DNA of 64,000 bases, from contig NZ_JAJLQX010000012.1 in the NCBI RefSeq assembly GCF_021295095.1, forward strand, positions 33,753 to 97,752. Reading direction: 5' to 3'. Both the position numbers and the translations under genes were made by a program. This stretch comes from Phocaeicola oris (GTDB lineage: Bacteria; Bacteroidota; Bacteroidia; Bacteroidales; Bacteroidaceae). Below the pieces are notes generated by a model. The model worked only from the letters and a program-made list of their open reading frames with translations, did no database searches and was not told the origin of the DNA. Each line of letters begins with the position of its first letter. Within the stretch, counting starts at the first letter, position 1. Shown here in pieces: positions 10,062-20,457 of the stretch.

Positions 10062-10106
10062 ATGTCCACAAAAAGTTGTCTTATAAAAGCTACTTTTTGT
10101 GGACAT
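10062..10106. terminator. Perfect 15-bp inverted repeat between di-heme and imelysin-2 genes
   Basis: The arms ATGTCCACAAAAAGT (10062-10076) and ACTTTTTGTGGACAT (10092-10106) are exact reverse complements around a 15-nt loop. The structure ends 13 bp before the next ATG and is followed by TTCTTATC, a weak U tract. It could be an intrinsic terminator/attenuator lowering expression of the downstream imelysin and ccs genes, or an mRNA-stability hairpin. Confidence 0.7.
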
Positions 10107-10119
10107 TCTTATCATTAAT

Positions 10120-11193
10120 ATGAAATTAAAATTATTTTTTCTGTGTTTCTTTATTTTCTCTTTATGTGTATTATCGTGTAATAATAACGAAGAAAAGATA
10201 CCTATAACTAACGAAATCAATCTTAATGATGTTTTGATTCAAGTAGTAGATGCTACTATAAATCCTATTCATGATAAGCTTATGACAAAAGTTGATGAAC
10301 TTTTTGTTCAGCTTACTTTAATGAAAAAGGATAAAACTCAAGATAATGTTAATAAAGCGTGTAGTATATTTCTTGAAGCCAGGGCTCTATATGAATTAAC
10401 AGAGGCATTCCAATTGGGACCTAATTCTTTTAATAGCGTTGATGCTAATATCAATTCTTGGCCTATGGACTATGATGAATATAATAATCACGTTGCTAAT
10501 GGCGGACAAACTATTGATAAAGACGGGGCCATGAATATAGACGCTTTATCTTCAAGTGTGAAAGGTTTTCATGCTATTGAATATGTTCTTTTTCGGGAAG
10601 GAAAAAATCGTAATATTAATGATATAACTGATATAGAAATGAGTTATGCGCTTGGAGTAAGCCATTATATATGTGATGAATTTAGTGTTGTTGTTAAAGG
10701 TTGGAATAGTGGTGATAAACCTTTTAAACAGAATTTCTATTCTATAGGCCAAAGTAATAGTATTTATAAAACGGTTAAAGCAGCGTCGGAGGCAATATTA
10801 ATTGGAGATTCCGGATGTGCTGGAATATCTGATGAAATAGCATATATCAAGCTTGGTGAACCTTATAATAAAAATAGTTATCATTATATTGAATCACCTC
10901 ATAGTTATACTTCTATAGAAGATTTGGAATATAATCTTCAAGGAATAGAATGTATATGGTATGGTGGTTATGATAACTTACGTAATGAAAATAAAAGTTT
11001 TCATGCGTGGTTTATAAAGAAGAATATTGAAATTTGTAAGTTGGTTGAAGACGCAATAGAGAATGCTAAAGTTGAGATAAAGAAAATACCTGCGCCGTTT
11101 GTATATAATTATAATAATTCGCAAGTAGGAAATGCTATAAATGCTTGTAATAATCTTACTGAAGCACTTGAAAAAGCGATAGAATATATGTAA
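10120..11193 (+). CDS. Imelysin family (M75-like) lipoprotein 2
   Basis: I start at the ATG at 10120 (MKLKLFFLCFF). An in-frame GTG at 10099 falls inside the preceding hairpin. The 357-residue product has a lipobox (SLCVLSC) and an intact GxHxxE motif (GFHAIEYVLF). It is collinear with the first imelysin, sharing segments like NPIHDK/NPIYQ, WPMDYDE/WPLDLDQ, YIESPHSYTS/YIESPYSYNS and IPAPFVYNYNNSQ/IPKPFVKNYTSSQ. It is therefore a diverged paralog from an old duplication with the di-heme gene between the copies. It lacks some insertions of copy 1. It ends 16 bp before the cytochrome c assembly gene. Confidence 0.87.
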   Translation: MKLKLFFLCFFIFSLCVLSCNNNEEKIPITNEINLNDVLIQVVDATINPIHDKLMTKVDELFVQLTLMKKDKTQDNVNKACSIFLEARALYELTEAFQLGPNSFNSVDANINSWPMDYDEYNNHVANGGQTIDKDGAMNIDALSSSVKGFHAIEYVLFREGKNRNINDITDIEMSYALGVSHYICDEFSVVVKGWNSGDKPFKQNFYSIGQSNSIYKTVKAASEAILIGDSGCAGISDEIAYIKLGEPYNKNSYHYIESPHSYTSIEDLEYNLQGIECIWYGGYDNLRNENKSFHAWFIKKNIEICKLVEDAIENAKVEIKKIPAPFVYNYNNSQVGNAINACNNLTEALEKAIEYM

Positions 11194-11209
11194 AGGAAAA
11201 GCATATCGT

Positions 11210-13408
11210 ATGTTAAAGAGAGTTCTTTTTATTGTTTATTTTATATTAGTTGTAGTATTAGGAATAGCTACATTTATCGATCGCTATGTAAGTAATCAAT
11301 TTGTCAAGGAAACGATTTATGGCTCTTGGTGGTTTTGTTTGTTATGGGGCATATTAGTTTGTACGGCAATTATTTATTTTTTTCAGCGCAGAATACGACG
11401 ATTATCCATTATCCTTTTACATTGTTCTTTTATTGTTATATTATTTGGAGCTTTACAGACTCATCTTTTTGGTGAGCAAGGAGTTCTTCATCTTCGAATA
11501 AATGAACCGGTAGATACTTATATTGTGAATGAAAGTTCTTTTCATTCCGTAGAGAAAAAACTGCCTTTTATAATTCTTTTGAAATCTTTTCGTATTACTT
11601 ATCATCAAGGAACAGAAGCTCCACAAGATTATATCAGTGAAATTCAGGTAACTGATAAGAATGGGCAGCAGAATGTAGTCATTTCCATGAATAAAATTTA
11701 CTCTTTTCACTCTGTTCGTCTTTACCAATCATCGTATGATGAAGATGGGCAAGGTAGTTACTTAGCTGTAAATGTTGACCCGTTGGGGATTACTGTTACC
11801 TATTTTGGCTATGCGCTACTTTTTCTTTCATTGATTTGGATTTTATGTGATCCCAAAGGAACTTACAGACGATTATTAAAAAGCCCACTTCTGAAAAGGG
11901 GGATGCTTGCTGTTTTATTTTTTTGTTTTGCATTAAATATGCAAGCAGCAAATGTATTGCCAAGGGAAGTTGCAAAACAATTCTCAGAATTAAATATATT
12001 ATATAATAATAGGATTTGTCCGTTGCAGACTTATGCCATAGATTTTACTAAAAAGCTTTATCATGAAGCATTGTATAAAGGTTATACGGCAGAACAAGTA
12101 CTGACCGGTTTTTTATTTTATCAGAGCTATTGGGATAATCAGCCAATTATTCGGGTTAAAGATATGTCGATGAGGAAGAAACTGTCTCTTCCGGAATATA
12201 CTTCTTTTCGTTCGTTCTTTAAAGATGGTAATTATATTTTAGGTGAATTCCTTCAAGATTATTATCGGGGAAATAAAGATAGCTTTCATAAAGCGGTAGC
12301 AGAAACGGATGAGAAATTAGAACTAATTTTTTCTCTTAGAAGAGGTTCAGCACTTCAGATCTATCCATATACGTTGGACGGGCAAACCACTTGGTATGCT
12401 TCGGACAGTAAGAAACCTACGGGAATAAATCAGGCTGATCAATTCCTGATGGAAAATATATTAAAGGTCTTTAAAGAGGATGTATCTAATGAAAATATAG
12501 ATCATTTTCTTCTCTTGTTAAGTAAGGTAAAGGAATTCCAAATTAAACATGGTGGTTCTTCTTTACCTAATGCCATGAAGATAAAGGCAGAATATCTTTA
12601 TAATGCTTTTCCTTTTGCTAAGGCATTATTTATGGTGAATCTTACAATGGGATTCCTTACCTTATTTTATTTTATTTTTCGTTTATCTAAAAAAGGGGCT
12701 ATATTACCTCACCGAAGCAAAAATGCTCTGACCATTTCGTTGCTTATTTTAATTATTTCTTTTTTAGTGCTGACTTACTGTGGGATACTTCGCTGGATAA
12801 TAAGTGGAGAAATTCCCATGAAGAATGGATATGAAACGATGCTTCTTTTGGCTTGGTTTATTATGCTCATTACTTTTATAGTATACAAGAAGTTCCCTAT
12901 TGTTTTAACGTTTGGCTTTTTACTTTCCGGATTCTTTTTGTTAGTGGCTTATATTGGGCAAATGGATCCGCAAATTACCCCCATGATGCCGGTGTTAGCA
13001 TCACCATTGTTAAGCATTCATGTCTCAATGATTATGATGTCGTTTGCTTTGCTTTCTTTAACATTCTTATGTGCTGTAATGGGCTTATTGTTTCGTCTGC
13101 AGGGAGAGGCGCTGCAACTTCTTTCTCGTTTGTTTCTTTATCCAGCTGTTTCTCTTTTAGGAATAGGGATATTTATTGGAGCTATTTGGGCAAATGTCTC
13201 TTGGGGAAATTATTGGGGATGGGATCCAAAAGAAGTCTGGGCACTCATTACCTTTATGGTTTATGCTATTGCGATGCATACTACTACTTTACCAAAACTA
13301 AATAAGCCATCAGCTTACCATGTATTCATGCTCTTAGCTTTTCTTACAGTGCTGATGACTTATTTCGGAGTAAATTATTTATTAGGTGGTATGCATAGCT
13401 ATGCGTGA
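11210..13408 (+). CDS. ccsA: Cytochrome c biogenesis protein, CcsB/ResB-CcsA fusion
   Basis: The 732-residue membrane protein joins an N-terminal ResB/CcsB-like half to a C-terminal CcsA half. The N-terminal half has TM segments near 5-75 and 190-215 and a periplasmic region around 245-490. The C-terminal half has six or more TM helices and the tryptophan-rich heme-handling motif WGNYWGWDPKEVWALI near residue 665. Fused system II proteins attach heme to CxxCH motifs in the periplasm. Its gene follows imelysin 2 by 16 bp, so the obvious client is the di-heme lipoprotein of the same locus. Histidines in SIHVSM and AMHTTT are plausible heme ligands. Start and function are well supported; a dedicated role is inferred. 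Confidence 0.88.
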   Translation: MLKRVLFIVYFILVVVLGIATFIDRYVSNQFVKETIYGSWWFCLLWGILVCTAIIYFFQRRIRRLSIILLHCSFIVILFGALQTHLFGEQGVLHLRINEPVDTYIVNESSFHSVEKKLPFIILLKSFRITYHQGTEAPQDYISEIQVTDKNGQQNVVISMNKIYSFHSVRLYQSSYDEDGQGSYLAVNVDPLGITVTYFGYALLFLSLIWILCDPKGTYRRLLKSPLLKRGMLAVLFFCFALNMQAANVLPREVAKQFSELNILYNNRICPLQTYAIDFTKKLYHEALYKGYTAEQVLTGFLFYQSYWDNQPIIRVKDMSMRKKLSLPEYTSFRSFFKDGNYILGEFLQDYYRGNKDSFHKAVAETDEKLELIFSLRRGSALQIYPYTLDGQTTWYASDSKKPTGINQADQFLMENILKVFKEDVSNENIDHFLLLLSKVKEFQIKHGGSSLPNAMKIKAEYLYNAFPFAKALFMVNLTMGFLTLFYFIFRLSKKGAILPHRSKNALTISLLILIISFLVLTYCGILRWIISGEIPMKNGYETMLLLAWFIMLITFIVYKKFPIVLTFGFLLSGFFLLVAYIGQMDPQITPMMPVLASPLLSIHVSMIMMSFALLSLTFLCAVMGLLFRLQGEALQLLSRLFLYPAVSLLGIGIFIGAIWANVSWGNYWGWDPKEVWALITFMVYAIAMHTTTLPKLNKPSAYHVFMLLAFLTVLMTYFGVNYLLGGMHSYA

Positions 13409-13429
13409 GCTACTTATAGTTTTCACCAA

Positions 13430-15241
13430 TTAGAATTGATTTAATATCTTCTTTATTCTGTTGACATCGTTGGCAGCCGGAATGGTGTTTAATTTTAATT
13501 CGTCCATCGGCTTTAACGCATTTTCAATTTTCCACAAAGCAGATTTATTTCCTTTCTTTGTGAACTCATCACGTAGAATGAAGATCTTCTCGTAATCTTG
13601 AATACCCTGAGTCAGACGCTCGAAGCGAATGCTTGTTCTTCCCGGGTAGATTAAATATGTATCTCCGGCAGCCCAATTGGTGAAACGACTGTCAAGTAAT
13701 GGTTCTGGAACCCAACTGTTTAGTGCCCAACGAAGATAACCGTCTAAATTTGCTTTTGCTGCATAAAGCGGAATCCATTCTGCTTCAGCCGGAGGACTGA
13801 ATGTAAAGGTATTGGGATAGGGTTCGGCACAACAAGTGTAGTATGTAGTAACCTTACCTTCTGCACGACGGCTTTCTATAGCTTCTTTCGAGAATTTTAA
13901 ACGAATAGGAATACAGTAATCGTTTAATTCATCTAATAACTCTTTATGCAAACCGCCGGCCATGGAAATCTTAAACTTTGGATCGGCATTATGAATAATC
14001 TTTAACGTTTTCAGCATGACATCCAAACTGCGCTCGTCCATTGAGATATGCGTGATATCGAACCAGCCTTTCTCTTTCAAGTGCTGAGCAAATGATTTAA
14101 GCAACTGAGTCCAAATAGCATCGTATTCAGTGTCGCCCGGTTGCGTCTTAATAGAACGCATGGAATTGCTTGCCTGATCAAAATATTGGAATTGCAGAGC
14201 CCAAGGAACCATTGAGTAACACCCTATTTCTTTCTTTATTCCAAGATCCATCATAAATTGAACCCACTTATCGAAGATAGAAAAATCGAAAGTCCAAGTG
14301 CCGTCTAATTTCTTCACCCAAGTAATCATGGATTCAAAATAATCGTAAGTCTGGCCGTTCCAAGGTTTATGCATGATAGATGCCGTGATGACTTTTCCAC
14401 CGGCTTGTTGGTACATCTTCATGATAGGACGCATGACATCGAAATGTTCTTTGCTCCAAGGCTCAACCTTATAATAGCGGGCAATGGCATACGGATTCTG
14501 CCATAAATCAAGATGGAACTTCCAATCTTGAACAGCCGGGAGGGTACGATTCTTTACTTTTACTTTTAAAGTTAAAGTATTCAATAGTTTATCGCCGCTT
14601 TTTACGGTTATTTTTCCTACATAAGTACCGGCAATTGCTTCTTGAGGAACCCAAACACGAACCCATCCGGCTTGAGTATTCATGGCCGGTAAGGACAACT
14701 GTTTAGTAATAGTTATTGGGTCAAGTACATCGGCAACCAAAGTAGAATCCCATTGGGTTGGGTCCGGACGGTTGCCACATGCGCCGTTTTTATCTTTGTT
14801 CAACTCATCAGTCATCACATAACGGACAAATGAACCGAGTATATTATCTTTTGAGATAACATTTTTTCCGGATGTCAAATCGGATACTTCGAAGTTAAGA
14901 TTGGGCAGTGCTTCTTTATTCCAAACAACAAATTGAGCAGCAACACGTTCACCCCGCCAGGCAATCAATTGTTCGGAATCACTTCCTAAAATGGTGGGTG
15001 GAACTTCTTTTTTGTATCGAACATCTGTTGACCCCCAACGGACATTGGTTCCATTTACTTTATTCCAATCCACAGGATTGACTGCAATCGGATTGGATAG
15101 TTCAATATATTCTTTTTGAGGAAAGATGGGTTGATTGGTATTTCTTCCTGTAAGAGTCTTCCCATTGGGCTCTTGAGCTGCAGTATGCAGTGCAAACAGG
15201 CAGAAACATGATAAGGTTAATACTTTGAATTTTGTTTTCAT
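13430..15241 (-). CDS. GH123-like glycoside hydrolase (beta-N-acetylgalactosaminidase type)
   Basis: I start at the ATG at 15241; an in-frame TTG at 15259 is less likely. The 603-residue product has a signal peptide (LTLSCFCLFALHTAAQ), an N-terminal beta-sandwich and a C-terminal DUF4091-type barrel. The adjacent acidic pair D402-E403 (ISMDERS) matches the Asp-Glu used by GH123 enzymes for substrate-assisted removal of beta-linked GalNAc from glycans. Other GH123 features are AWRGERVAAQFVVWN near the N-terminus and the tryptophan-rich LRWALNSW. No SusC/SusD pair or sulfatase is nearby, so it stands alone. It converges with the ccs gene (gap 21 bp). The GH123 assignment is from motifs. Confidence 0.75.
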   Translation of the reverse strand: MKTKFKVLTLSCFCLFALHTAAQEPNGKTLTGRNTNQPIFPQKEYIELSNPIAVNPVDWNKVNGTNVRWGSTDVRYKKEVPPTILGSDSEQLIAWRGERVAAQFVVWNKEALPNLNFEVSDLTSGKNVISKDNILGSFVRYVMTDELNKDKNGACGNRPDPTQWDSTLVADVLDPITITKQLSLPAMNTQAGWVRVWVPQEAIAGTYVGKITVKSGDKLLNTLTLKVKVKNRTLPAVQDWKFHLDLWQNPYAIARYYKVEPWSKEHFDVMRPIMKMYQQAGGKVITASIMHKPWNGQTYDYFESMITWVKKLDGTWTFDFSIFDKWVQFMMDLGIKKEIGCYSMVPWALQFQYFDQASNSMRSIKTQPGDTEYDAIWTQLLKSFAQHLKEKGWFDITHISMDERSLDVMLKTLKIIHNADPKFKISMAGGLHKELLDELNDYCIPIRLKFSKEAIESRRAEGKVTTYYTCCAEPYPNTFTFSPPAEAEWIPLYAAKANLDGYLRWALNSWVPEPLLDSRFTNWAAGDTYLIYPGRTSIRFERLTQGIQDYEKIFILRDEFTKKGNKSALWKIENALKPMDELKLNTIPAANDVNRIKKILNQF

Positions 15242-15266
15242 GGTGTGATCGTTTTTCAATTTCAGC

Positions 15267-15274
15267 CAAAGATA
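15267..15274 (-). promoter_or_regulatory. -7 box for the GH123-like gene
   Basis: Read on the minus strand this is TATCTTTG, matching TAnnTTTG, 25 bp before the ATG at 15241. It lies only 12 bp from the plus-strand box at 15287, so the two promoters overlap and may interfere. Confidence 0.55.
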
Positions 15275-15286
15275 ATAAGTTTTTCT

Positions 15287-15294
15287 TATATTTG
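15287..15294 (+). promoter_or_regulatory. -7 box for the macro-like gene
   Basis: TATATTTG matches TAnnTTTG and sits 31 bp before the ATG at 15326. It is divergent from the GH123-like promoter. Confidence 0.5.
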
Positions 15295-15325
15295 GGTATT
15301 AAACCTATCTATTTAGAATGCGATT

Positions 15326-15730
15326 ATGAAGAAAGAAAATAGAATCACCCCTGAATTCATTACCTCTTTGAAGGATAATGAGATTTTTGTTTTTGGTAGT
15401 AATTTAAACGGAAGTCATGGTGGCGGGGCTGCCCTCCTGGCTTATCGTCGTTTTGGCGCTATATGGGGACAAGGCGTTGGTTTACAAGGACAAAGTTATG
15501 GCATTCCTACCATGCATGGTGGGATTGATGTTATAAAACCTTATGTAAATCAGTTTATAACATTTGCCGTACAGCACAAAGAATTATTCTTTCTTGTTAC
15601 CAGAATCGGTTGTGGTATTGCCGGTTTTACTGTTGAGGAGATTGCTCCTTTATTTAAAGATGCAATAAATGTGGAAAATATTGCCTTACCTCAGGATTTC
15701 TGGAATGTATTGGAAAAGAATAAGGTTTAG
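15326..15730 (+). CDS. Macro-domain-like protein (A1S_2505 family)
   Basis: The 134-residue cytosolic protein has the glycine-rich loop FVFGSNLNGSHGGGAALLA (residues ~22-40) and TRIGCGIAGFTVEEIAPLF near the end. Both resemble the ADP-ribose-binding loops of macro domains. Small proteins with this signature are annotated as the A1S_2505 family and occur on phages as well as chromosomes. Hydrolysis or binding of ADP-ribose derivatives is plausible but unproven. No phage or toxin gene lies next to it here. It is a single-gene transcript, followed by a repeat-bearing 345-bp gap. Confidence 0.7.
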   Translation: MKKENRITPEFITSLKDNEIFVFGSNLNGSHGGGAALLAYRRFGAIWGQGVGLQGQSYGIPTMHGGIDVIKPYVNQFITFAVQHKELFFLVTRIGCGIAGFTVEEIAPLFKDAINVENIALPQDFWNVLEKNKV

Positions 15731-15818
15731 AGAAGTCAATCGACTTATGATTTTTCTCCGATAAATACATGATATTTGGGATTAACAATATCACGTACTA
15801 ATCTGATACGTATGAACA

Positions 15819-15975
15819 TGAAAAGAAATGCATATAAGTTGCCGTATCTATCAGAAGATTTCTTCGTTTCACAAGAGTGAAACAAGTGAATCACATAGGT
15901 GAAACAAATGTCTCACAAGAGTGAAACAAATGAATATACGTATGAGTTGGACAATTCATACATATCACTTTTCAT
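15819..15975 (-). repeat. Dispersed repeat copy R2 (three cores, inverted orientation)
   Basis: This copy sits in the gap 15731-16075, which has no gene. The array is 15866-15927 (62 bp = 18+2x22). The outer cores are GTTTCAC-N4-GTGAAAC, and the linkers are AAGTGAAT and a variant. On the reverse strand the flanks read TGAAAAGTGATATGTATGAA ... GAAATCTTCTGATAGATACG ... CTTATATGCATTTCTTTTCA. So the inverted terminal arms are present but partly decayed. Confidence 0.85.
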
Positions 15976-16075
15976 AATCTCTTTATGATAAAGTTACCGT
16001 ATACTAATTAAAGAATAATTGGTATAGTGATTCCTGCCCACGATGCCTTAGTGTGTTTTTGCGAAAAAGGGTCAG

Positions 16076-16657
16076 TTACTTAGACAAGTATTCACAAAGT
16101 TTGGCAACGGCACGGGCACGATGGCTGATTTTATTCTTTATCTCCTCTCCTAACTCAGCAAATGTTTTGTCATATCCGTCAGGAATGAAGATGGGGTCGT
16201 ATCCGAAACCGGATGTTCCACGCTCTTCTTGAATGATTTGTCCTTTAACTTCTCCTTCGAAGAAATGCTTCTCTCCGTCTTCAATTAAACAAATGACCGT
16301 GCGGAAACGAGCTTTTCTATCTGACTTATTAGTCATATTTTCAAGAAGCTTTTTACGGTTGGCTGCCGAATCATGCCCCTCTCCCCCGCCGTAACGGGCA
16401 GAATAGACGCCGGGAGCTCCGTTTAAAGCCTCCACTTCCAGACCTGTGTCATCGGCGAAGCAATTCGTATGATAATGTTCAAAGATATATGAGGCCTTTA
16501 AGTAAGCATTCCCTTCGAGCGTGTCAGCTGTTTCCGGAATATCTGTGTGGCAATTGATGTCTTGCAAATTTAAAATGTCATAATCATTGCCAAGTATCTC
16601 TTTGATTTCATATAACTTATGTGCATTATTTGACGCAAAAACTAATTTCTTTTTCAT
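16076..16657 (-). CDS. rdgB: Non-canonical purine NTP pyrophosphatase (RdgB/HAM1)
   Basis: This 193-residue cytosolic enzyme has the family motifs [16 protein letters not shown] (residues 6-21, substrate loop), [24 protein letters not shown] (~68-91, acidic catalytic centre) and [20 protein letters not shown] (~150). It hydrolyses ITP, XTP and dITP to monophosphates, keeping deaminated purines out of DNA and RNA. Length matches the family. Its ATG overlaps the upstream yitT-like stop by four bases (ATGA), so translation is probably coupled. It is the last gene of leuS-yitT-rdgB. Confidence 0.95.
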   Translation of the reverse strand: MKKKLVFASNNAHKLYEIKEILGNDYDILNLQDINCHTDIPETADTLEGNAYLKASYIFEHYHTNCFADDTGLEVEALNGAPGVYSARYGGGEGHDSAANRKKLLENMTNKSDRKARFRTVICLIEDGEKHFFEGEVKGQIIQEERGTSGFGYDPIFIPDGYDKTFAELGEEIKNKISHRARAVAKLCEYLSK

Positions 16658-17550
16658 TTGACTTTTAGTTTATCAAATCCTTCTCCGTAAACACCAACAA
16701 CATTACTTTGTGATATAAAGGCGTTTGGATCTATTTCTTTGACTAATCGGAAGATGTCGAGTGCCTGATTCTTTCGAGCCAGTACCACTACTACTTTCAA
16801 ATCTTGTTTGCTGTACCACCCAGTTCCGTCGAGTAATGTTACTCCTCTCCTCACCTGAGTGTTAATCGCTTCCGCAATATCATTGTATTTCTTTGAAAAG
16901 ATGAGAAACTGAACCGATTGACGGGCAGAGTTGATAACGTAATCGAGAACAAAGTTAGTAATGAAGAGGATACAATATCCGAAGAGTACTCGTTTCCAAT
17001 CGTTGAAAACGAAATAACACGATGTAACAATAATAATATCGCAGTACATCATCAATCGGCCGAGCGAAACGTCTTTATACTTATTAATAACCCAAGCAAT
17101 GATATCCGTACCACCCGTGCTACCGTTCTTACTGAAAACCATTCCGACACCTAAGCCAATCATACATCCTCCAACAACGGCAGCCATAAACTCTTGATTC
17201 TCTCCAAGAAGCTGTGGAAAATCGGGATTTCCGTTCTTTACAATGGCCTGAGCCAAGCCAAGAAAAAAGGAAAGAGCAATGGTAGCAAAGATAGTTTTTA
17301 TGAGAAACCTCATTCCAAGAACCTTTAATGCAATACCTAACAAAATAATATTGATAAGCATATAGGTATATTGGATTTCTATTCCGGTCGCATAGTATAT
17401 AATAGTACACAGACCGGTTACTCCACCTGTTGTTAATTTATAAGGCAGCAGGAAAACAGCAAATCCCATGGAGATTATGATAGTTCCTATAGCGATGACG
17501 ACATAATCTTTCCATTCTTTCTTAATATTTTCTATTAAAGGTGCATTCAT
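16654..17550 (-). CDS. YitT family membrane protein (DUF161/DUF2179)
   Basis: The 298-residue product has five to six TM segments in residues ~15-210 ([58 protein letters not shown]). A soluble C-terminal DUF2179 domain follows from ~215, including [21 protein letters not shown]. The glycine-rich NGSTGGTD loop is the family hallmark. The substrate is unknown. It lies between leuS (32-bp gap) and rdgB (4-bp overlap) in one minus-strand operon, with no evident functional link to either. Confidence 0.88.
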   Translation of the reverse strand: MNAPLIENIKKEWKDYVVIAIGTIIISMGFAVFLLPYKLTTGGVTGLCTIIYYATGIEIQYTYMLINIILLGIALKVLGMRFLIKTIFATIALSFFLGLAQAIVKNGNPDFPQLLGENQEFMAAVVGGCMIGLGVGMVFSKNGSTGGTDIIAWVINKYKDVSLGRLMMYCDIIIVTSCYFVFNDWKRVLFGYCILFITNFVLDYVINSARQSVQFLIFSKKYNDIAEAINTQVRRGVTLLDGTGWYSKQDLKVVVVLARKNQALDIFRLVKEIDPNAFISQSNVVGVYGEGFDKLKVK

Positions 17551-17582
17551 GGCATTAGATTTAGGGTTGATAATTTATCTTA

Positions 17583-20417
17583 TTATAAAACAATGTTGAC
17601 AATCTTTTTCGGAACGACAATGATTTTCTTTGGAGTCTTATTATCTATCCATTTCTTTGATTGCTCTTCAGAGAGAACAGCTTTCTCAATCGTTTCACGG
17701 TCGGCTTCGACAGGGAAATCCATTGTAAAGCGAGCTTTCCCGTTGAATGAGATGGTGTATTTAACGGTATCTTCTTTCAGATAGGCCTCATTATACTTTG
17801 GCCACTGAGCATCACAAACAGAAGTGGTATGACCTAAAGATTCCCACAGCTCTTCGCTAATATGCGGAGCAAATGGGGCAAGTAAAACAACCAAATCAGA
17901 AAGTACAGTTTTGCTATAACACTTTAACTGACTTAATTCATTCACACAAATCATAAATGCGCTGATAGAGGTATTGTAAGAGAAGGCTTCAATATCGTTT
18001 GTTACTTTCTTTATTAACTTATGGACGCTCTTAAGTTCTTCCTTTGTAGGCTTACTGTCAACAGGCAAAAACTGGTCTTCTCTACTCCAGAACAAGTTCC
18101 ACAATTTTTTTAAGAAACGATATACACCATCAATGCCGTTGGTATCCCAAGGTTTACTTTGCTCAACCGGTCCGAGAAACATCTCGTACATTCGTAAGGT
18201 ATCGGCTCCGTATTTTTCGATAATCATGTCAGGATTGACGACGTTGAACATTGATTTGCTCATTTTTTCGACAGCCCATCCGCATACATATTTGCCGTTC
18301 TCTAATATGAACTCTGCGTCATGATATTCCGGCCGCCAGTTTTTGAAGGCTTCTATGTCCAATATGTCATTTGAAACAATATTTACATCCACATGAATAG
18401 GAGTAACATCGTATTTGTTTTTCAATCCGAAAGATACAAATGTATTGCTATCTTTAATACGATAAACAAAATTACTTCTGCCCTGAATCATTCCCTGATT
18501 AACCAGTTTCTGGAAAGGCTCTTCTTTTACACTAATATTATAATCGTGCAAGAATTTATTCCAATAGCGAGAATAGATTAAGTGTCCGGTTGCATGCTCT
18601 GTGCCACCAACATATAAATCTACGTTTTGCCAATAGTAATCAGCTTTTTCTGATACTAATTCTTTATTGTTATGCGGGTCCATATAACGAAGATAATACG
18701 CAGAAGAACCGGCAAATCCCGGCATTGTATAAAGCTCCAGAGGGAATACATTTATATTATCAATCAATGTATTCTCTACAACTTCGCCTTTCTTAATATC
18801 CCATGCCCATTTTGATGCTTGTCCTAATGGTGGCTCGCCGGTTTCTGTTGGCTCATACTTGTCAACTTCCGGAAGTTCCAAAGGTAACTTGGATTCGTCA
18901 ATCATGTAAGGCATATCGTTTTTATAATATACAGGGAACGGTTCGCCCCAGTAACGTTGACGACTGAAGATTGCATCGCGTAAGCGGTAGTTTACTTTTA
19001 TTCTTCCCAACTGATGACTTTCTACATATTCTTTTGTAGCGGCAATAGCTTCTTTAATTGTCAGACCATTTAAAACCAAATCACAATATGGTTTGATTCC
19101 CGGTTTGGGAGAATTACAAACAATTCCTTCTTTTGCGTCGAAGCTCTCTTCGCTCACATCACAGCCTTCTACCAATGGAATAATCGGCAAATTGAAATGT
19201 TTAGCAAATGCATAGTCTCGACTATCGTGAGCAGGAACGGCCATGATGGCTCCGGTTCCGTAACCGGCTAAGACATAATCACTGATCCAAATAGGAACAG
19301 CATCACCGGTGAAAGGATTAATAGCGTATGAGCCACTGAATACTCCGGTTACTTTTCTGTCGGAAATACGTTCGCGTTCTGTACGTTTTTTCGTACGATC
19401 AAGGTAACCGGCCACTTCACTCTTTTGAATCGGAATAGTTACTTCCGGAACGAGCTCGCTTTCAGGCGCGAGAACCATAAAAGTAACGCCGAACATGGTA
19501 TCGGCACGAGTGGTGAAGATGGTGAACTCTTTATCGGAATCTTTAATCTTGAAGCGGACCTCCGTACCTTCGGAACGACCTATCCAATTGCGTTGGGTTT
19601 CTTTCAAAGAATCTGTCCAATCGATGGTGTCCAACCCATCAAGCAAGCGCTGAGCATAAGCAGATACTCTTAAACACCACTGACGCATTTTCTTTTGGAC
19701 AACCGGATAACCTCCACGCTCAGAAACACCGTCAATAACTTCATCATTAGCAAGAACGGTTCCAAGCTCAGGACACCAGTTGACCATCGTATCTCCTAAA
19801 TAAGCAATGCGGTAGTTCATCAGAATCTGTTGTTTCTCTTTCTCGGTTTTAGCGTTCCATTCGTCGGCTGTAAAGCAGATTTCTTCAGTGCATGCTATAT
19901 TAACATCGTTGGTTCCCTCTTTCTCGAAATGCCGAATGAGTAAATCAATAGGTTGAGCTTTATTTACCTTATTGTCGTAATAGCTGTTGAACATTTTCTG
20001 AAATGCCCATTGAGTCCAATGATAATACTCCGGATCACAGGTACGGACTTCACGATCCCAATCAAAAGAGAAACCAATCTTGTCCAATTGTTCACGGTAA
20101 CGATTAATGTTGTTAACTGTAGTGATGGCAGGATGTTGACCGGTTTGAATAGCGTACTGTTCTGCCGGCAAACCATAAGCGTCATACCCCATGGGGTTTA
20201 GAACATTAAATCCTTGCAGACGTTTGTAACGAGCATAAATATCACTGGCGATGTATCCTAATGGGTGTCCGACATGTAGTCCGGCTCCCGAAGGATAAGG
20301 GAACATATTTAATACGTAAAATTTCTTTTTTGTTTCATCTTCAACAACATGATAGGTTTTGTTTTCAACCCACTGCTGTTGCCATTTCTTTTCAATCTCT
20401 TTGAAATTATATTCCAT
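17583..20417 (-). CDS. leuS: Leucyl-tRNA synthetase
   Basis: The 944-residue class I synthetase charges tRNA-Leu. The HIGH motif is HVGH at 48-51 and the KMSKS motif is intact at 718-722. The editing (CP1) domain with [19 protein letters not shown] and the [15 protein letters not shown] segment is present, so proofreading should work. Length agrees with Bacteroidales LeuS, which carry an insertion before KMSKS (here around 660-710). It is the first gene of the minus-strand operon with yitT and rdgB. Confidence 0.97.
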   Translation of the reverse strand: MEYNFKEIEKKWQQQWVENKTYHVVEDETKKKFYVLNMFPYPSGAGLHVGHPLGYIASDIYARYKRLQGFNVLNPMGYDAYGLPAEQYAIQTGQHPAITTVNNINRYREQLDKIGFSFDWDREVRTCDPEYYHWTQWAFQKMFNSYYDNKVNKAQPIDLLIRHFEKEGTNDVNIACTEEICFTADEWNAKTEKEKQQILMNYRIAYLGDTMVNWCPELGTVLANDEVIDGVSERGGYPVVQKKMRQWCLRVSAYAQRLLDGLDTIDWTDSLKETQRNWIGRSEGTEVRFKIKDSDKEFTIFTTRADTMFGVTFMVLAPESELVPEVTIPIQKSEVAGYLDRTKKRTERERISDRKVTGVFSGSYAINPFTGDAVPIWISDYVLAGYGTGAIMAVPAHDSRDYAFAKHFNLPIIPLVEGCDVSEESFDAKEGIVCNSPKPGIKPYCDLVLNGLTIKEAIAATKEYVESHQLGRIKVNYRLRDAIFSRQRYWGEPFPVYYKNDMPYMIDESKLPLELPEVDKYEPTETGEPPLGQASKWAWDIKKGEVVENTLIDNINVFPLELYTMPGFAGSSAYYLRYMDPHNNKELVSEKADYYWQNVDLYVGGTEHATGHLIYSRYWNKFLHDYNISVKEEPFQKLVNQGMIQGRSNFVYRIKDSNTFVSFGLKNKYDVTPIHVDVNIVSNDILDIEAFKNWRPEYHDAEFILENGKYVCGWAVEKMSKSMFNVVNPDMIIEKYGADTLRMYEMFLGPVEQSKPWDTNGIDGVYRFLKKLWNLFWSREDQFLPVDSKPTKEELKSVHKLIKKVTNDIEAFSYNTSISAFMICVNELSQLKCYSKTVLSDLVVLLAPFAPHISEELWESLGHTTSVCDAQWPKYNEAYLKEDTVKYTISFNGKARFTMDFPVEADRETIEKAVLSEEQSKKWIDNKTPKKIIVVPKKIVNIVL

Positions 20418-20457
20418 GATTATATGATGATTTATTTTAAATAATCAGTATTGTCGG

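Noticed and set aside
12853-13305. 150-residue open frame inside the ccsA gene
   Set aside because: It is a shadow in another frame of a gene with clear family motifs and lacks its own signals.
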